Shown: positions 33,454 through 43,234, counted from the stretch's first letter. The stretch: DNA of 64,000 bases from Phil1 sp964612925 (GCA_964612925.1 CAZTFU010000009.1:10033-74032); one strand, 5' to 3'. Notes: generated from the letters alone by a model not told the origin. Numbers and translations: made by a program.

Positions 33454-34079
33454 ATAAGCCCCCTGTTCATCAAAAAGCCCTTCTCATTCCATGTTATGAA
33501 TCTACGCTTGCCATCCTTCATTATTTCTATTTCGCATATGCCGCAGTTATCCACCTTTACCCACCTTAGGTTTTCAAACGGTATGCCTGCCGAGTTCGCA
33601 ACAAGCAGTTTTATCGGCATGGTATGGCTGACCAAAGCTACGGTTGAATCGGGCTCGTTTTCGTTTATTGCAATATTCATTGCCTTTTCGGCACGATCAA
33701 GTATTGCATAGGCCGATTCCGCCTTCATCATGGCGCTTTTTTCTTCATCAAGGTGCCATGACCAATCAGACCAAAAATCGGGGAACTCATTTGCAAGTTC
33801 GGCAGAGGTTTTCCCTTCCCAAAGGCCAAAATCTATCTCAATCAATCCGTCAAGCTTTTTTGTTTCAAGTCCGTGCTTTTGGGCGATGGCCTCGGCCGTA
33901 TTATATGCCCTTTTGAGTGGAGAGGCGTACACTGCATCAATTTTGCGCATGCTTAACCATTCCGCTACAGCCTGCGCCTGCGCTTCTCCCCTATCGTTCA
34001 GCTCAACATCGGTTCTTCCCTGCACACGACCCTCGCTGTTCCAGTGCGTTTGTCCGTGGCGAATAAATAGTATTTTCAT
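33450..34079 (-). CDS. Histidine phosphatase superfamily protein
   Basis: A 209-residue phosphoglycerate-mutase-like phosphatase. The phosphohistidine motif is FIRHGQTHWN, with GRTDVELNDRG, SPLKRAYNTAEAI, the acid EIDFGLWEGK and the second His in LVSHTMPIK. The substrate is not deducible; CobC- or YhfR-like activities are possible. ATG 34079 overlaps the stop of the RpiR gene (ATGA); the longer open frame is not needed. Confidence 0.88.
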   Translation of the reverse strand: MKILFIRHGQTHWNSEGRVQGRTDVELNDRGEAQAQAVAEWLSMRKIDAVYASPLKRAYNTAEAIAQKHGLETKKLDGLIEIDFGLWEGKTSAELANEFPDFWSDWSWHLDEEKSAMMKAESAYAILDRAEKAMNIAINENEPDSTVALVSHTMPIKLLVANSAGIPFENLRWVKVDNCGICEIEIMKDGKRRFITWNEKGFLMNRGLI

Positions 34080-34966
34080 TCTCTGCCGTTCTCCTTGGTA
34101 ACATAAACGCCGTGGCTGCCCCATATGCCTTCAAGCTGGCTCAGTGTATTTGATACCTGATCCCTACACCTTAAACTGCATGCAACGATTATTGCGTTTA
34201 TAAGGCTGAGCGGTGCAACAAGCGAATCGGCAAAACCTGCCATGTCACTCCTTGCAATAAGCGCATGTTCTGCCTTTTCCGCTATGGGAGAGGATACGCT
34301 GTCCGTTATGGCGATTATGGTTGCCCCCTTGCTGCGGGCAAATTCAAGTGCATCTATGGTGCGGTTTGAATAGCGCGGGAAGCTTATGCCGATACACACG
34401 TCATCTTTACCTATACGGAAAATATCTTCATATATATTGCCCATGGTACTTGATGCAACCGTTATGTTATCGAATACAAATCCCAAGTAATACGCAAGGA
34501 ACTGCGCAAGCGGTGCGGCGCTCATAAGTCCGACTATATATATTCGTTTTGCCTCAAGCAGTGCATTTATTGCCGCATTAAAAGAGGCATTGTCTATCGT
34601 ATCAATCGTTGCACGGATATTTGAAACATCCGATTTAAGCACGGATCTGAGCACATCATTCGGCTGAAGATCACCCGTAAGCTGAATACGCTGCACGCTT
34701 GTAAGCTTGTTTCTTATCAATTCCTGCAAAGATTTTTGCAATTCGGGATAACCGTCATACCCAAGGGCATACGCAAAGCGTACCACGGTGGATTCGCTCA
34801 CGCCGACTATACGTCCCATTTTGGATGCCGTTATAAAAGCGGCCCTATCATAGTTTTCGGTTATATATGCCGCAAGCTGTTTTTGACCCTTGCTCAGAGT
34901 TTTATAGCTTCTGTTGAGCCTTACAAGCAGGTCGCTTCCTTCGTTTTTTTCGATATCCTTGCGCAT
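34076..34966 (-). CDS. RpiR/MurR-family regulator with SIS domain
   Basis: A 296-residue transcription factor. The N-terminal HTH_6 domain (ITASKMGRIVGVSESTVVRFA) is followed by a sugar isomerase domain (about 110-250) with IYIVGLMSAAPLAQFLAY and CIGISFPRYSNRTIDALE, which would sense a phosphosugar. The controlled sugar pathway is not evident here; it is embedded in a housekeeping operon between surE and the phosphatase. Its ATG starts one base after the surE stop. Confidence 0.9.
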   Translation of the reverse strand: MRKDIEKNEGSDLLVRLNRSYKTLSKGQKQLAAYITENYDRAAFITASKMGRIVGVSESTVVRFAYALGYDGYPELQKSLQELIRNKLTSVQRIQLTGDLQPNDVLRSVLKSDVSNIRATIDTIDNASFNAAINALLEAKRIYIVGLMSAAPLAQFLAYYLGFVFDNITVASSTMGNIYEDIFRIGKDDVCIGISFPRYSNRTIDALEFARSKGATIIAITDSVSSPIAEKAEHALIARSDMAGFADSLVAPLSLINAIIVACSLRCRDQVSNTLSQLEGIWGSHGVYVTKENGRE

Positions 34967-34967
34967 T

Positions 34968-35726
34968 TTATTCGCACCGACCTTCCTTTAGCTTTTTTAG
35001 CATTTTTTCATCGGTAAAGCTCATTTGCATGGGTGTTATTGTTGCGTAGCCCTTCTGCACCCATCTGTCATCAACATCGTCATCTTCTTCGCTCATATAG
35101 ATTATGCCCTGACGTGAATAATACATTTCTTCACCGTTTTCATCGCACACAACATCATATTCCTCGGGATATTTATGGAAGCCGAGCGGTGTAAGCTTTA
35201 TACCCTTGCACTCACTGCGCGCTCCATCCTGTGCATTTACGTTGAGCAGCATAAGCTCGTCATTTTCACGCATAAGTTCCATTGCCTTTTCAAGGCCGTA
35301 TATGCAGGAATCAAAATTTTTGGGTTCAAATGAATAGTTTGATACAGCTATGGCCTTAACACCGTACAGTACCGCCTCCATCGCCGCGCCCACGGTGCCC
35401 GAATATAGCGTATCCATACCAAGATTGCTGCCGTGGTTTATGCCCGACACAACAAGATCGGGCTTCTTCCCCATGATACTCATGCCGAGCTTTGCACAGT
35501 CCGACGGTGTACCGCCTATTGCGTATACGGGGATATCTTCAAGTCCGTCAAGATTCACACGTTTTACGCTTATTCCGAATTCACTGCACGTAAATGAATG
35601 GCTTGCGCCGCTGCGCTGTACGTTCGGCGCGGCAATGGTAACCTCATGCTGCCCCCTCAAAGCTTCCGCAAGCGCACGAATTCCCGCCGCGTATACACCG
35701 TCATCATTGGTAAGAAGAATCCTCAT
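34968..35726 (-). CDS. surE: 5'-nucleotidase SurE
   Basis: A 252-residue metal-dependent nucleoside monophosphate phosphatase. The SurE signatures are LLTNDDGVYAAGI at the N-terminus, SGASHSFT, and VVSGINHGSNLGMDTLYSGTVGAA. ATG 35726 has AAGGGGA upstream and is preferred to the longer frame. It appears to be the first gene of the leftward operon ending in ispH/rpsA. Confidence 0.93.
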   Translation of the reverse strand: MRILLTNDDGVYAAGIRALAEALRGQHEVTIAAPNVQRSGASHSFTCSEFGISVKRVNLDGLEDIPVYAIGGTPSDCAKLGMSIMGKKPDLVVSGINHGSNLGMDTLYSGTVGAAMEAVLYGVKAIAVSNYSFEPKNFDSCIYGLEKAMELMRENDELMLLNVNAQDGARSECKGIKLTPLGFHKYPEEYDVVCDENGEEMYYSRQGIIYMSEEDDDVDDRWVQKGYATITPMQMSFTDEKMLKKLKEGRCE

Positions 35727-35850
35727 AGCATTTCCCCTTATTCTTTCATTTTTCTGTATTTCTTTCATATTCTACCAGAAAGGCGCAAATATAGCAACAC
35801 GGTAGCAAAAATGATGCAAGAAATGCACCGATATAATGCAACGATATAGA

Positions 35851-35882
35851 AAAAGTCGGAAAAGCAAAGCCTTTCCGACCAT
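35851..35882 (-). terminator. Terminator of rpsU
   Basis: GTCGGAAA (35855-35862) with TTTCCGAC (35872-35879), then U's leftward. It separates rpsU from surE. Confidence 0.75.
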
Positions 35883-35924
35883 CATGTACATTTAGCTAAA
35901 CCTTACAACCTCTCCAAGACAAGA

Positions 35925-36095
35925 TTAATACTTGCGCTTGCGAGCAGCTTCGGCTTTCTTCTTGCGCTTCACGCTGGGCTTCTCATAATGCTCACGCCTA
36001 CGAACCTCAGCGAGGACGCCAGAGCGCGCGCACTTACGTTTGAACCGTTTCAGGGCACTCTCCAGGGACTCGTTTTCGCCTACACGAATTTCCAT
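35925..36095 (-). CDS. rpsU: Ribosomal protein S21
   Basis: A 56-residue basic protein of the small subunit. MEIRVGENESLESALKRFKR, then CARSGVLAEVRRREHYEKPS and a Lys/Arg tail, is the typical S21 sequence. ATG 36095 follows GGGAGGG; the longer open frame is spurious. Confidence 0.95.
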   Translation of the reverse strand: MEIRVGENESLESALKRFKRKCARSGVLAEVRRREHYEKPSVKRKKKAEAARKRKY

Positions 36096-36234
36096 TTCTT
36101 TATCCCTCCCCTCTGATGCAACATAGCGGTTATATTCACTCCTTTTTATGAAGTGTATCCGCAAACAAAGATATTATAAGGGAACAAGCTTTCAAAGTCA
36201 ACCCAAATACGCTAATTTTCCCTTATCAACATAA

Positions 36235-36268
36235 TTTGCCTGCCGAAAAGTGTTATCCGGCAGGCAAA
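36235..36268 (-). terminator. Terminator hairpin of the opp operon
   Basis: TTTGCCTGCCG (36235-36245) and CGGCAGGCAAA (36258-36268) form an 11-bp perfect stem 20 bases after the oppF stop. The U-tail is short. Confidence 0.65.
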
Positions 36269-36287
36269 ATTTCAGTTAAAAATGCGC

Positions 36288-37229
36288 TTATAAGCCCATC
36301 TGAGCTCTGTACTTTTCAAGCTCCTCCTGATTTGCCATTATGAAGTGGCCGGGCTCAATCTCGGTCCAAACCGGCTTGTCGGTTTCATAATGGTGGCAGG
36401 AAGGATCGTACACTTCAAGCACCTTTTCGCGTTCGCTTTCGGGATCCGGCATGGGGATTGCAGAAAGCAATGCGCGGGTATAAGGATGCAGGGGATGTGC
36501 GAAAAGCTTCTCGGTTTCGGAAAGTTCGACTATAACGCCCTTGTGTATAACGGCTATCCTATCGCAGATGAAGCGCATAACGCTCAGATCGTGCGCTATG
36601 AACAGATAGGTAAGGCCGCGTTCCTTCTGCAGCTTGCTCATAAGGTTGAGCACCTGCGCCCTTATGGAAACGTCCAGTGCGGATATAGGTTCGTCTGCAA
36701 TTATGAATTCCGGCTGCATTATAAGGCTTCTTGCGATACCTATACGCTGACGCTGACCGCCCGAAAACTCATGCGGAAAACGGCTTGCAAACTCGGGTAG
36801 CAGACCAACGTCCGAAAGTGCCTTGCTGACTTCCGCTTCCTTTGCTTCCTTGGAAATATCTGGGTGAACGTTGATAAGGCCCTCGGATACGATGTAGTCA
36901 ACCTTGGCGCGCTCGTTAAGGCTGGCCATAGGATCTTGGAATATCATCTGTATCTTCTGCGTAACTTCCCTATCAAGGTGACGGCTTATTTTGCCGTTTA
37001 TGCGCTGACCCTTGAATATAACCTCACCGGCGGACATGGGGTTGATGCGGATTATCGCACGGCCGATAGTGGTTTTACCGGAGCCGGATTCACCGACCAG
37101 ACCGAATGTTTCGCCCTTGAAGATGTCAAAGCTTACTCCCTTGACGGCAACGAACTTTTTCTTTCCTTTGCCGAAGGTGACCTCCATATCATGCACCTGA
37201 AGCAGGGGTTCTTTTTTCATATCAGTCAT
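36288..37229 (-). CDS. oppF: Oligopeptide-type ABC transporter ATPase (OppF)
   Basis: A 313-residue ATP-binding subunit. Walker A GESGSGKTT, Q-loop IFQDPMASLN, signature FSGGQRQRIG, Walker B LIMQPEFIIADEP and switch His AHDLS. The C-terminal OppF extension contains HPYTRALLSAIP. It would pair with OppD to drive uptake. ATG 37229 is eight bases after GGAGG and overlaps oppD by 8 bases. Confidence 0.93.
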   Translation of the reverse strand: MTDMKKEPLLQVHDMEVTFGKGKKKFVAVKGVSFDIFKGETFGLVGESGSGKTTIGRAIIRINPMSAGEVIFKGQRINGKISRHLDREVTQKIQMIFQDPMASLNERAKVDYIVSEGLINVHPDISKEAKEAEVSKALSDVGLLPEFASRFPHEFSGGQRQRIGIARSLIMQPEFIIADEPISALDVSIRAQVLNLMSKLQKERGLTYLFIAHDLSVMRFICDRIAVIHKGVIVELSETEKLFAHPLHPYTRALLSAIPMPDPESEREKVLEVYDPSCHHYETDKPVWTEIEPGHFIMANQEELEKYRAQMGL

Positions 37230-38304
37230 TCTTAGCACCTCCGACAGTACGCATGTTTCTCATGCTCCTTATGTTCTTTATGCTTGCAGGCGGTTCAACA
37301 TGGGGAGCCCTCGGATCGAGCAGCCATGTGCGCGCCTTATGCGTGGGCGAAACCTCGAAATACGGCGGCCTGTGCAGGAAGTCAATCTTCAGTGCCTGAG
37401 GATTACGCGCCGCAAAAGCATCGCCGCGTATTGGGTGGAACAGGTTCGGAGGGGTACCCTTTATGGAGTACAGATCCTCGCCCTTCACGCCAAGCTGAGG
37501 CAAGCTTGAAAGCAGTGCCCATGTGTACGGATGCTTTGGGTTATAGAACACCTCATCGGTGGTACCTATTTCAACAATGTCACCTGCGTACATAACGGCA
37601 ATACGGTCTGCCACGTTTGCAACAACGCCAAGGTCATGGGTGATGTAGATGGTAGTCAATTCATATTTGTCCTTCAGAGCCTTGATAAGGTTCAATATCT
37701 GCGCCTGAATGGTAACGTCCAGTGCGGTGGTAGGCTCGTCGCAAATAAGTATGCGCGGATTACAGGCCATAGCAATTGCTATAACGACCCTTTGTCTCAT
37801 ACCGCCCGAAAACTCATGCGGATACTGCTCATATCTGCGCTCGGGTTCGGGGATACCAACGTCTGCCAATATTTCTATTGCTTTCTTCTTGGCATCTTCC
37901 CCATGCAGATCCTGGTGCAGCTTGAGCGCTTCGCAAATCTGCCAACCGATGGTCTTAAGCGGGTTAAGGCTGGTCATGGGGTCCTGCATTACCATTGCAA
38001 CTTCCCTACCGCGAATGCCGAACCAATCCTTTTCGGTTTTAAGCTGAGCCAAGTCAATCGGGTTTTCGCTGTCACGACCGAAGTACATTATTTCGCCCGA
38101 ATCCACCCAACCGTTGTTATCCAACAAGCCGATAAAGTTCTTTGTAAACACGCTCTTGCCGGAGCCGGACTCACCGACTATTGCAAGGCTTTCGCCCTTG
38201 TACAGTTCAAGGTTAATGCCACGAATGGCGTGCAATACCTTGCCGCGCAGGCTGAATTTAACGTTTAGGTCCTTTACAGAAAGGATGATCTCTTTGTTTT
38301 CCAT
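37222..38304 (-). CDS. oppD: Oligopeptide-type ABC transporter ATPase (OppD)
   Basis: A 360-residue ATP-binding subunit. Walker A GESGSGKSV, Q-loop VMQDPMTSLNP, signature EFSGGMRQRVVIA, Walker B RILICDEPTTALD and switch THDLG. The C-terminal oligo_HPY region reads HPYTWALLSSLPQ. Many Opp/Dpp ATPases have an iron-sulfur cysteine cluster here, and I see none. ATG 38304 follows AAGGAGG. Confidence 0.93.
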   Translation of the reverse strand: MENKEIILSVKDLNVKFSLRGKVLHAIRGINLELYKGESLAIVGESGSGKSVFTKNFIGLLDNNGWVDSGEIMYFGRDSENPIDLAQLKTEKDWFGIRGREVAMVMQDPMTSLNPLKTIGWQICEALKLHQDLHGEDAKKKAIEILADVGIPEPERRYEQYPHEFSGGMRQRVVIAIAMACNPRILICDEPTTALDVTIQAQILNLIKALKDKYELTTIYITHDLGVVANVADRIAVMYAGDIVEIGTTDEVFYNPKHPYTWALLSSLPQLGVKGEDLYSIKGTPPNLFHPIRGDAFAARNPQALKIDFLHRPPYFEVSPTHKARTWLLDPRAPHVEPPASIKNIRSMRNMRTVGGAKND

Positions 38305-38316
38305 ATTAAGACCTCC

Positions 38317-40005
38317 TTAAACGTGATTCTTGGGATCGGCTGCGTCGCTGAACGCATTACCTACCAAGTAGAAGCACACGGTGATTATGGAAAGGAATAT
38401 CGCCGGTACTATAAGCTGATACCTAAGACTCGGCGCCATCATAAGGCTACGACCTTTGTTTATAAGGTTACCGAGAGACGGAGTATCTATGGGCAATCCA
38501 AGGTTGATGTACGCAAGGAACACTTCCGAACCTATTGCGCCCGGTATAGCAAGGGCCATCCTCAGCATTATAACGGAAACCATCTGCGGCAGCAGATTCT
38601 TTATTATAATGCGGCGGGTTGGCGTGCCAAGGCAGCGAGACGCCAGGTTGAAGTCGCGGTCACGAATAATTATGACCTGATTACGGATAAAGCGCGCAAG
38701 GCCTATCCAACCGGTTATGCTCATCGCGATTATTATAGTCTGTACGCTCGGCCTCATAACATATGAAGCGAGAATAAGAATTATCGTGGAAGGAATGTTG
38801 TTTATAACATTGTATATCTCGGTGAACAGGAAGTCCAGCTTGCGCACATAGCCCCAAAGCAGACCTGCAAGTATACCGACAACAGCTTCTATCGCCGCAA
38901 CGATTATACCTATAAACAAGCTTGTACGCGTACCGCTCCACATTCTGGCCCACAGATCCTGACCTATATCATTGGTGCCGAACCAGAATACTTCGTTCGG
39001 CTTCTGATTGCTTATAAAGCCTACCTGCGGCGTTATTTCGCTTGGGTCGGTAACGCGGGCGACGCCCTTGTTCATGCCCTTCTTGGTGCCATCCTCGCTC
39101 ACGATTTCAAGCATCATCTGCTCGCTGTTTACGAAGGTATAATACCATCCTTCATTACCGTCGCCTTCAAGCGCGGTAAGCTCGACGGGAACGACCTCAC
39201 TGCCACGCATTATTGCGCTTGAGGTAACACTCGGTACGCCCCAATCGGAAGGCACATATATATAGGTAAGTACACAGCCTTCAGGCACATCGGTTATAAG
39301 GTCACCGTTTGTCTGCTTGGTAGAAGACGATGTAACACCCGTGGTTTCGCCGTCGACAACTACCCAGCACGCTTCAAAGTAGGTGGTCTTTGAACCATCC
39401 TCACTGGTGATGAACATGTAGGGCTTTTCTTCGCTTACTACAGCATAGTACCAACCGGAGTTATTGGGATCTTCCGTTGCGGTTATTTCCTCTGCAACGC
39501 CACCCTTTTCCTGAACATAGAGCTTTATCTTACCCCAATCCTCAGGTGCCTGAACATAGGCAAGAGTGGTCTCCTTACCGTCGGTTTCGACGGCATAGTC
39601 ACCTTTGGTGTACTTTATACCGCTCATGGTCGTTTTGCCATCTTCATCTACCTTGAGCCAAACTGCCCTGTCATCATAATAGTTAACAACGTTTGGATCG
39701 AACTGGTTCGGCAGATAGGGCTGAATGAACGTAAACAGCACCATGACAAGCATTATCACAAGGTTGGTTACGGCAACTTTATTCTTGAGGAATACCCTAA
39801 GCGTACTGCGCCAATAGGAATAGTTGGAATAACCTGCACGTTCCGCTTCGGACTCGTCATATTCCGCAATTTCAAAATCTTCCGGAGTAAGCTGACTTAT
39901 CTCTTCTTCGGTAAGATCGTCCTTTTCGGTTATGGGCAAATTGGCCTGTTCAAGGCTTTCCTCAAGCTGTTTAGCCTGCTTTTCTTTGAATGAATACTTG
40001 CTCAT
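38317..40005 (-). CDS. oppC: OppC-type permease with a large duplicated extracytoplasmic insertion
   Basis: A 562-residue permease, far longer than the usual about 300. An acidic cytoplasmic N-terminus precedes TM1 (about 74-99). Residues about 100-340 are an insertion where OppC normally has a short loop, and the standard core follows (FGTNDIGQDLWARMWSGTRT, then the EAA-like loop CLGTPTRRIIIKNLLPQ). The insertion holds two similar units: 148-210 (APEDWG at 153, GWYY at 184, SEDG at 201) and 247-310 (VPSDWG at 251, GWYY at 286, SEDG at 303). Their P-x-x-W and GWYY spacing resembles starch-binding CBM26-like beta sandwiches, so they may bind a ligand or the wall. That link is pattern inference. 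Confidence 0.85.
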   Translation of the reverse strand: MSKYSFKEKQAKQLEESLEQANLPITEKDDLTEEEISQLTPEDFEIAEYDESEAERAGYSNYSYWRSTLRVFLKNKVAVTNLVIMLVMVLFTFIQPYLPNQFDPNVVNYYDDRAVWLKVDEDGKTTMSGIKYTKGDYAVETDGKETTLAYVQAPEDWGKIKLYVQEKGGVAEEITATEDPNNSGWYYAVVSEEKPYMFITSEDGSKTTYFEACWVVVDGETTGVTSSSTKQTNGDLITDVPEGCVLTYIYVPSDWGVPSVTSSAIMRGSEVVPVELTALEGDGNEGWYYTFVNSEQMMLEIVSEDGTKKGMNKGVARVTDPSEITPQVGFISNQKPNEVFWFGTNDIGQDLWARMWSGTRTSLFIGIIVAAIEAVVGILAGLLWGYVRKLDFLFTEIYNVINNIPSTIILILASYVMRPSVQTIIIAMSITGWIGLARFIRNQVIIIRDRDFNLASRCLGTPTRRIIIKNLLPQMVSVIMLRMALAIPGAIGSEVFLAYINLGLPIDTPSLGNLINKGRSLMMAPSLRYQLIVPAIFLSIITVCFYLVGNAFSDAADPKNHV

Positions 40006-40943
40006 CTTGACCCCTCCTTCTTGGTGAAGCTAATGCGCGGGTCAACCACAGCCATAAGCAGGTCGCCCAACAGCAGACCGAGTATGCTCATAACAGCGAA
40101 TATAACTACCAAAGCAAGCACCATGTTATTATCTTGTCTCTTTATAACGTCAACCAGCAGACCGCCCATACCGGGAATTGAATACAGCGATTCAACGTAT
40201 ATGGAGCCGGATATTGTCAAAAGGATGGAACCGGGGATCAGGTTCACCATAGGCACAACTGAGTTGCGGAAAACGTGACGGAACCATATTGTGGTGTTCG
40301 GCACGCCCTTTGCACGGGCAAGCTTTATATAGTCCTTGTTCGTTTCGTCAACCATGTAACGCCTAAGCCACATTGCATAGCTGGAAATGGAAGGCAGTGC
40401 AAGGGATATTACGGGCAAAATTAAGCTTGTCCACTGTTCTTCCTTGTACAGCATGCTTACTCCAAGCCAATCGGAACCGAACATCTGAATGAATATGAAG
40501 TAAACGGCATTCGGCACGGCCTGTATGAACACTATGTAGGCATTACCGAGCTTATCGGCAATACCGCCCTTGCTGCGCGCCATGAGTACGCCAAGTGCCA
40601 TACCCAAAGGCAAGCTGACAGCCATTGCTATAAGGCCAACCTTCATTGAAATGCCGACCTTGGTTTTGATTATATCCGTTATAGGATAGTTTACGCGGTA
40701 GCGATAAGATACACCCAAGTCACCCTGTACGGCGTTGACTATAAACCTTACCACCTGTACATATAACGGATCCTTCAAGCCCATTTTGCGCAAACCGTTT
40801 TCAATCTGCTGGGGGCTCATCTTTTCATAGTTGTTGAAGTATCCTTCTTCAGGCATAGCGCGTACGAGAGCAAACACGATTATTATCAAGATAACCAGGG
40901 TTATCAATGCCCTTCCGATACGCTTTAATGAATATAATAGCAC
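40002..40943 (-). CDS. oppB: OppB-type ABC transporter permease
   Basis: A 313-residue inner permease with six membrane segments. The family motifs are the N-terminal YSLKRIGRALITLVILI, the periplasmic loop with GDLGVSYRYRVNY, and the EAA loop YIKLARAKGVPNTTIWFRHV. GTG 40943 is nine bases after AAGGAG; the frame is open to a GTG at 40970, which would place that Shine-Dalgarno inside the gene. It overlaps oppC (ATGA). Confidence 0.9.
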   Translation of the reverse strand: MLLYSLKRIGRALITLVILIIIVFALVRAMPEEGYFNNYEKMSPQQIENGLRKMGLKDPLYVQVVRFIVNAVQGDLGVSYRYRVNYPITDIIKTKVGISMKVGLIAMAVSLPLGMALGVLMARSKGGIADKLGNAYIVFIQAVPNAVYFIFIQMFGSDWLGVSMLYKEEQWTSLILPVISLALPSISSYAMWLRRYMVDETNKDYIKLARAKGVPNTTIWFRHVFRNSVVPMVNLIPGSILLTISGSIYVESLYSIPGMGGLLVDVIKRQDNNMVLALVVIFAVMSILGLLLGDLLMAVVDPRISFTKKEGSR

Positions 40944-41015
40944 TTTATAGTTCTCCTTCAAATCCCACACATTGGTTTACTGCCCGGGATAATAGTGTAG
41001 TTTTTTATTATAGGC

Positions 41016-41090
41016 AAAGGGAGCCGACCGCTCCCCTTTTAGGAGAATGATTTTGCGGCCCCGCTCCGCATAAAACAGAGCAGAGCCGCA
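41016..41090 (-). terminator. Two hairpins between oppA and oppB (partial terminator)
   Basis: GCGGC and GAGC arms around 41053-41090 form one hairpin. AAAGGGAGC with GCTCCCCTTT (41016-41039) forms a second, followed leftward by a short U-rich run. Placed after oppA, they should stabilise or end most oppA mRNA, keeping binding protein in excess over the permease. Confidence 0.55.
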
Positions 41091-41128
41091 CATTTCGTTT
41101 TTAGGATTTTATTCCTTTGTTGTAGGAA

Positions 41129-43234
41129 TTAGCCTTCGAGGGCTGCGGACCACTCGGCGTACTGAGCGTCAAACATATCCTGACTCATAGCGGTCTTGTA
41201 GACATGCTGGCCCTTATAACGGCTGGTGGACTGACCCATCATTGCGAACTGACCTTCAAAGCCGTTCAGCTTGGTAGCCTGGTAGGAACCGCCGGAGATG
41301 AAGCCGGGAACTACGATGGCATGCTCAATGAGGTAACCTTCGGCTGCGGCAAACGCTTCATAGCGCTCGTCAATGTCGCCGGTCTGCTCGCAAGCAAAGT
41401 CACGGAGTGCGAGGTATTCATCGATCAGAGCGGAAGTTTCTTCGGTCTTGGTGTACTGGTTGATACCATCGTACGCAAGAGTGGTCTGATAGAAGAACTG
41501 GTAGTTGTTGCCATCTTCAAACGGATCGGACCAAGTTTCGGGATCCATGTAGTCTGCGCCCCAGTTGAGTTCCTGGATAGCGTAGTTACCGTTACGACGA
41601 GTCTCACCGAGGAAGGAGCCGCTGCCGCCCCAAGAAAGGACGATAACGTCAACGAAGTCTTCACCAAGGAGTCCTTCAATCTGCTGCTCAAGAACAATGG
41701 AAGCGTTGCCCCAAGAGGTGGAGCTGGAGTTGTAGTTCAGAGGGATCTTGATGGGGAAGGTTGCGCCGGCTGCTTCGAGTTCGGCCTTGGCAGCGTCACG
41801 ATACTGGACTGCGAGGTCGGGATCAAAGTTATCGGTGTCAACGTAGTTGGCGAGGATACCATAGCTGGTGTAGTCCTTACCATCGTTTACGCTGAAGCCC
41901 TTCGGGGTGATGGTGTTGATCTTGTGGATGTCCGGATCGTCGCCGGGGTACTTGGCGGCAAGGTAGTCATCACGGTTGATAGCGTGGAAGATAGCCTTAC
42001 GGAAGTTCTCGTTGTTGACGGCGATTACCCAGTTCTCGGGTTCATATTCAGCATCGAACTTGGGTTCGAAGTTGAAACCAAACCAGTAGGAGTAGTCGGC
42101 GGTTACGCGTGAGGTGGAGATCATCTGGCTCTTCTCGGGATCGCTCAGCCATTCGGCTACGAGATCGGAGCTGATGCTTGTGTAATCAACTTCACCGCGG
42201 ATGAACAGTTCGGGTTCGACCGTGCTAGCTTCCGCGTTGTAGGTCTGCTCGATGCGCTCAATGTAGATGTGCTCGGCATCCCAGTTGTTTTCGTTCTTGG
42301 TGTAAACACGGCTCTGCTGAGGATTAAACTCAGAGAGGATGTAGGAACCGTTGAACCACATGCTGTAGTTGTCAAGGGCGTAGTTCTGGCCAAGCTCTTC
42401 AAGCAGAGCGGCGGGAGCGGGCCAATAGGTACCAAACTGCAGAGCAGTCAGGAAGTACGGACGGGGCTTGCACAGATGGTACACAAGGGTGAGTTCGTCA
42501 ACGGCTTCAACGCCGACTTCTTCGGCCTCAACAACGGGTATTTCTACCCATTCGGTGTACTTCTCATCTTCATCACTCCAACTCTTGCCTTCCCAGAGGT
42601 TACCGTCGGCATCGTAAACGATGTCCTGATCCTTACCGGATTCGGTGCCCTGTTCAACGGCGGCAAGCACTGCGGAGGTGTAGTTAAGACGCTCTTCGGC
42701 GTTTACGATCCAGCCTTCCATGAGGTAGCTGTTGTCGCAACCCATAGCGGCATCGCAGACGTAACGAGCGGCTGCAACATAGTCGTTAGCGGTGACGGGA
42801 TCCTTCTGGTTGCCGTCCGCATCGTACCAATACTGGCCGGCACGCAGATGGAAGGTCCAGGTAAGACCATCTTCGCTTACTTCCCAAGATTCTGCACCGG
42901 AAGGAACGATGCTACCATAGCTATCGTTTTCAACGAGGGAATCGATGGTGTTAGCACCGACAACCAGCTCGTAGGTGGTACCGGAGGACAGATAGTTCAT
43001 GGTGGTCACTTCGCTAGAATACAGCGTGCGATACACCTGCTCATCGGCAAATTCACGACCGTCGGGACCGATGTTCGAAGGAACTTCGGGCTCCTGGGAA
43101 GCTTCAGGTGCCTGGCTTTCTGCGGGCTGCTGGTCCTGCTGCGGATTGTCGTCAACAACGGTGTTGTTCTGGCAACCGGCGAAGCAAGCTACTATCATCA
43201 TGATAGCAAGCAGCATAGCAAGCGTTTTCTTCAT
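41129..43234 (-). CDS. oppA: Oligopeptide-type substrate-binding lipoprotein
   Basis: A 701-residue SBP_bac_5 protein. It has a lipoprotein signal (MKKTLAMLLAIMMIVACFAGC, lipobox CFAGC, Cys21) and a Gln/Glu/Pro linker. The cluster C fold has WEVSEDGLTWTFHLRAGQYWYD and later AVNNENFRKAIFHAINRDDY. It is longer than the usual about 540 residues, with extra sequence around 180-240 (YDADGNLWEGKSWSDEDEKY). The ligand could be peptides or, given the OppC insertion, something else. ATG 43234 follows AAAGGAGAG; its promoter is at 43333-43361. Confidence 0.9.
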   Translation of the reverse strand: MKKTLAMLLAIMMIVACFAGCQNNTVVDDNPQQDQQPAESQAPEASQEPEVPSNIGPDGREFADEQVYRTLYSSEVTTMNYLSSGTTYELVVGANTIDSLVENDSYGSIVPSGAESWEVSEDGLTWTFHLRAGQYWYDADGNQKDPVTANDYVAAARYVCDAAMGCDNSYLMEGWIVNAEERLNYTSAVLAAVEQGTESGKDQDIVYDADGNLWEGKSWSDEDEKYTEWVEIPVVEAEEVGVEAVDELTLVYHLCKPRPYFLTALQFGTYWPAPAALLEELGQNYALDNYSMWFNGSYILSEFNPQQSRVYTKNENNWDAEHIYIERIEQTYNAEASTVEPELFIRGEVDYTSISSDLVAEWLSDPEKSQMISTSRVTADYSYWFGFNFEPKFDAEYEPENWVIAVNNENFRKAIFHAINRDDYLAAKYPGDDPDIHKINTITPKGFSVNDGKDYTSYGILANYVDTDNFDPDLAVQYRDAAKAELEAAGATFPIKIPLNYNSSSTSWGNASIVLEQQIEGLLGEDFVDVIVLSWGGSGSFLGETRRNGNYAIQELNWGADYMDPETWSDPFEDGNNYQFFYQTTLAYDGINQYTKTEETSALIDEYLALRDFACEQTGDIDERYEAFAAAEGYLIEHAIVVPGFISGGSYQATKLNGFEGQFAMMGQSTSRYKGQHVYKTAMSQDMFDAQYAEWSAALEG

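Noticed and set aside
41204..42112. 302-codon open frame antisense to oppA
   Set aside because: Gly/Val-rich shadow of a substrate-binding protein gene. No start signals.
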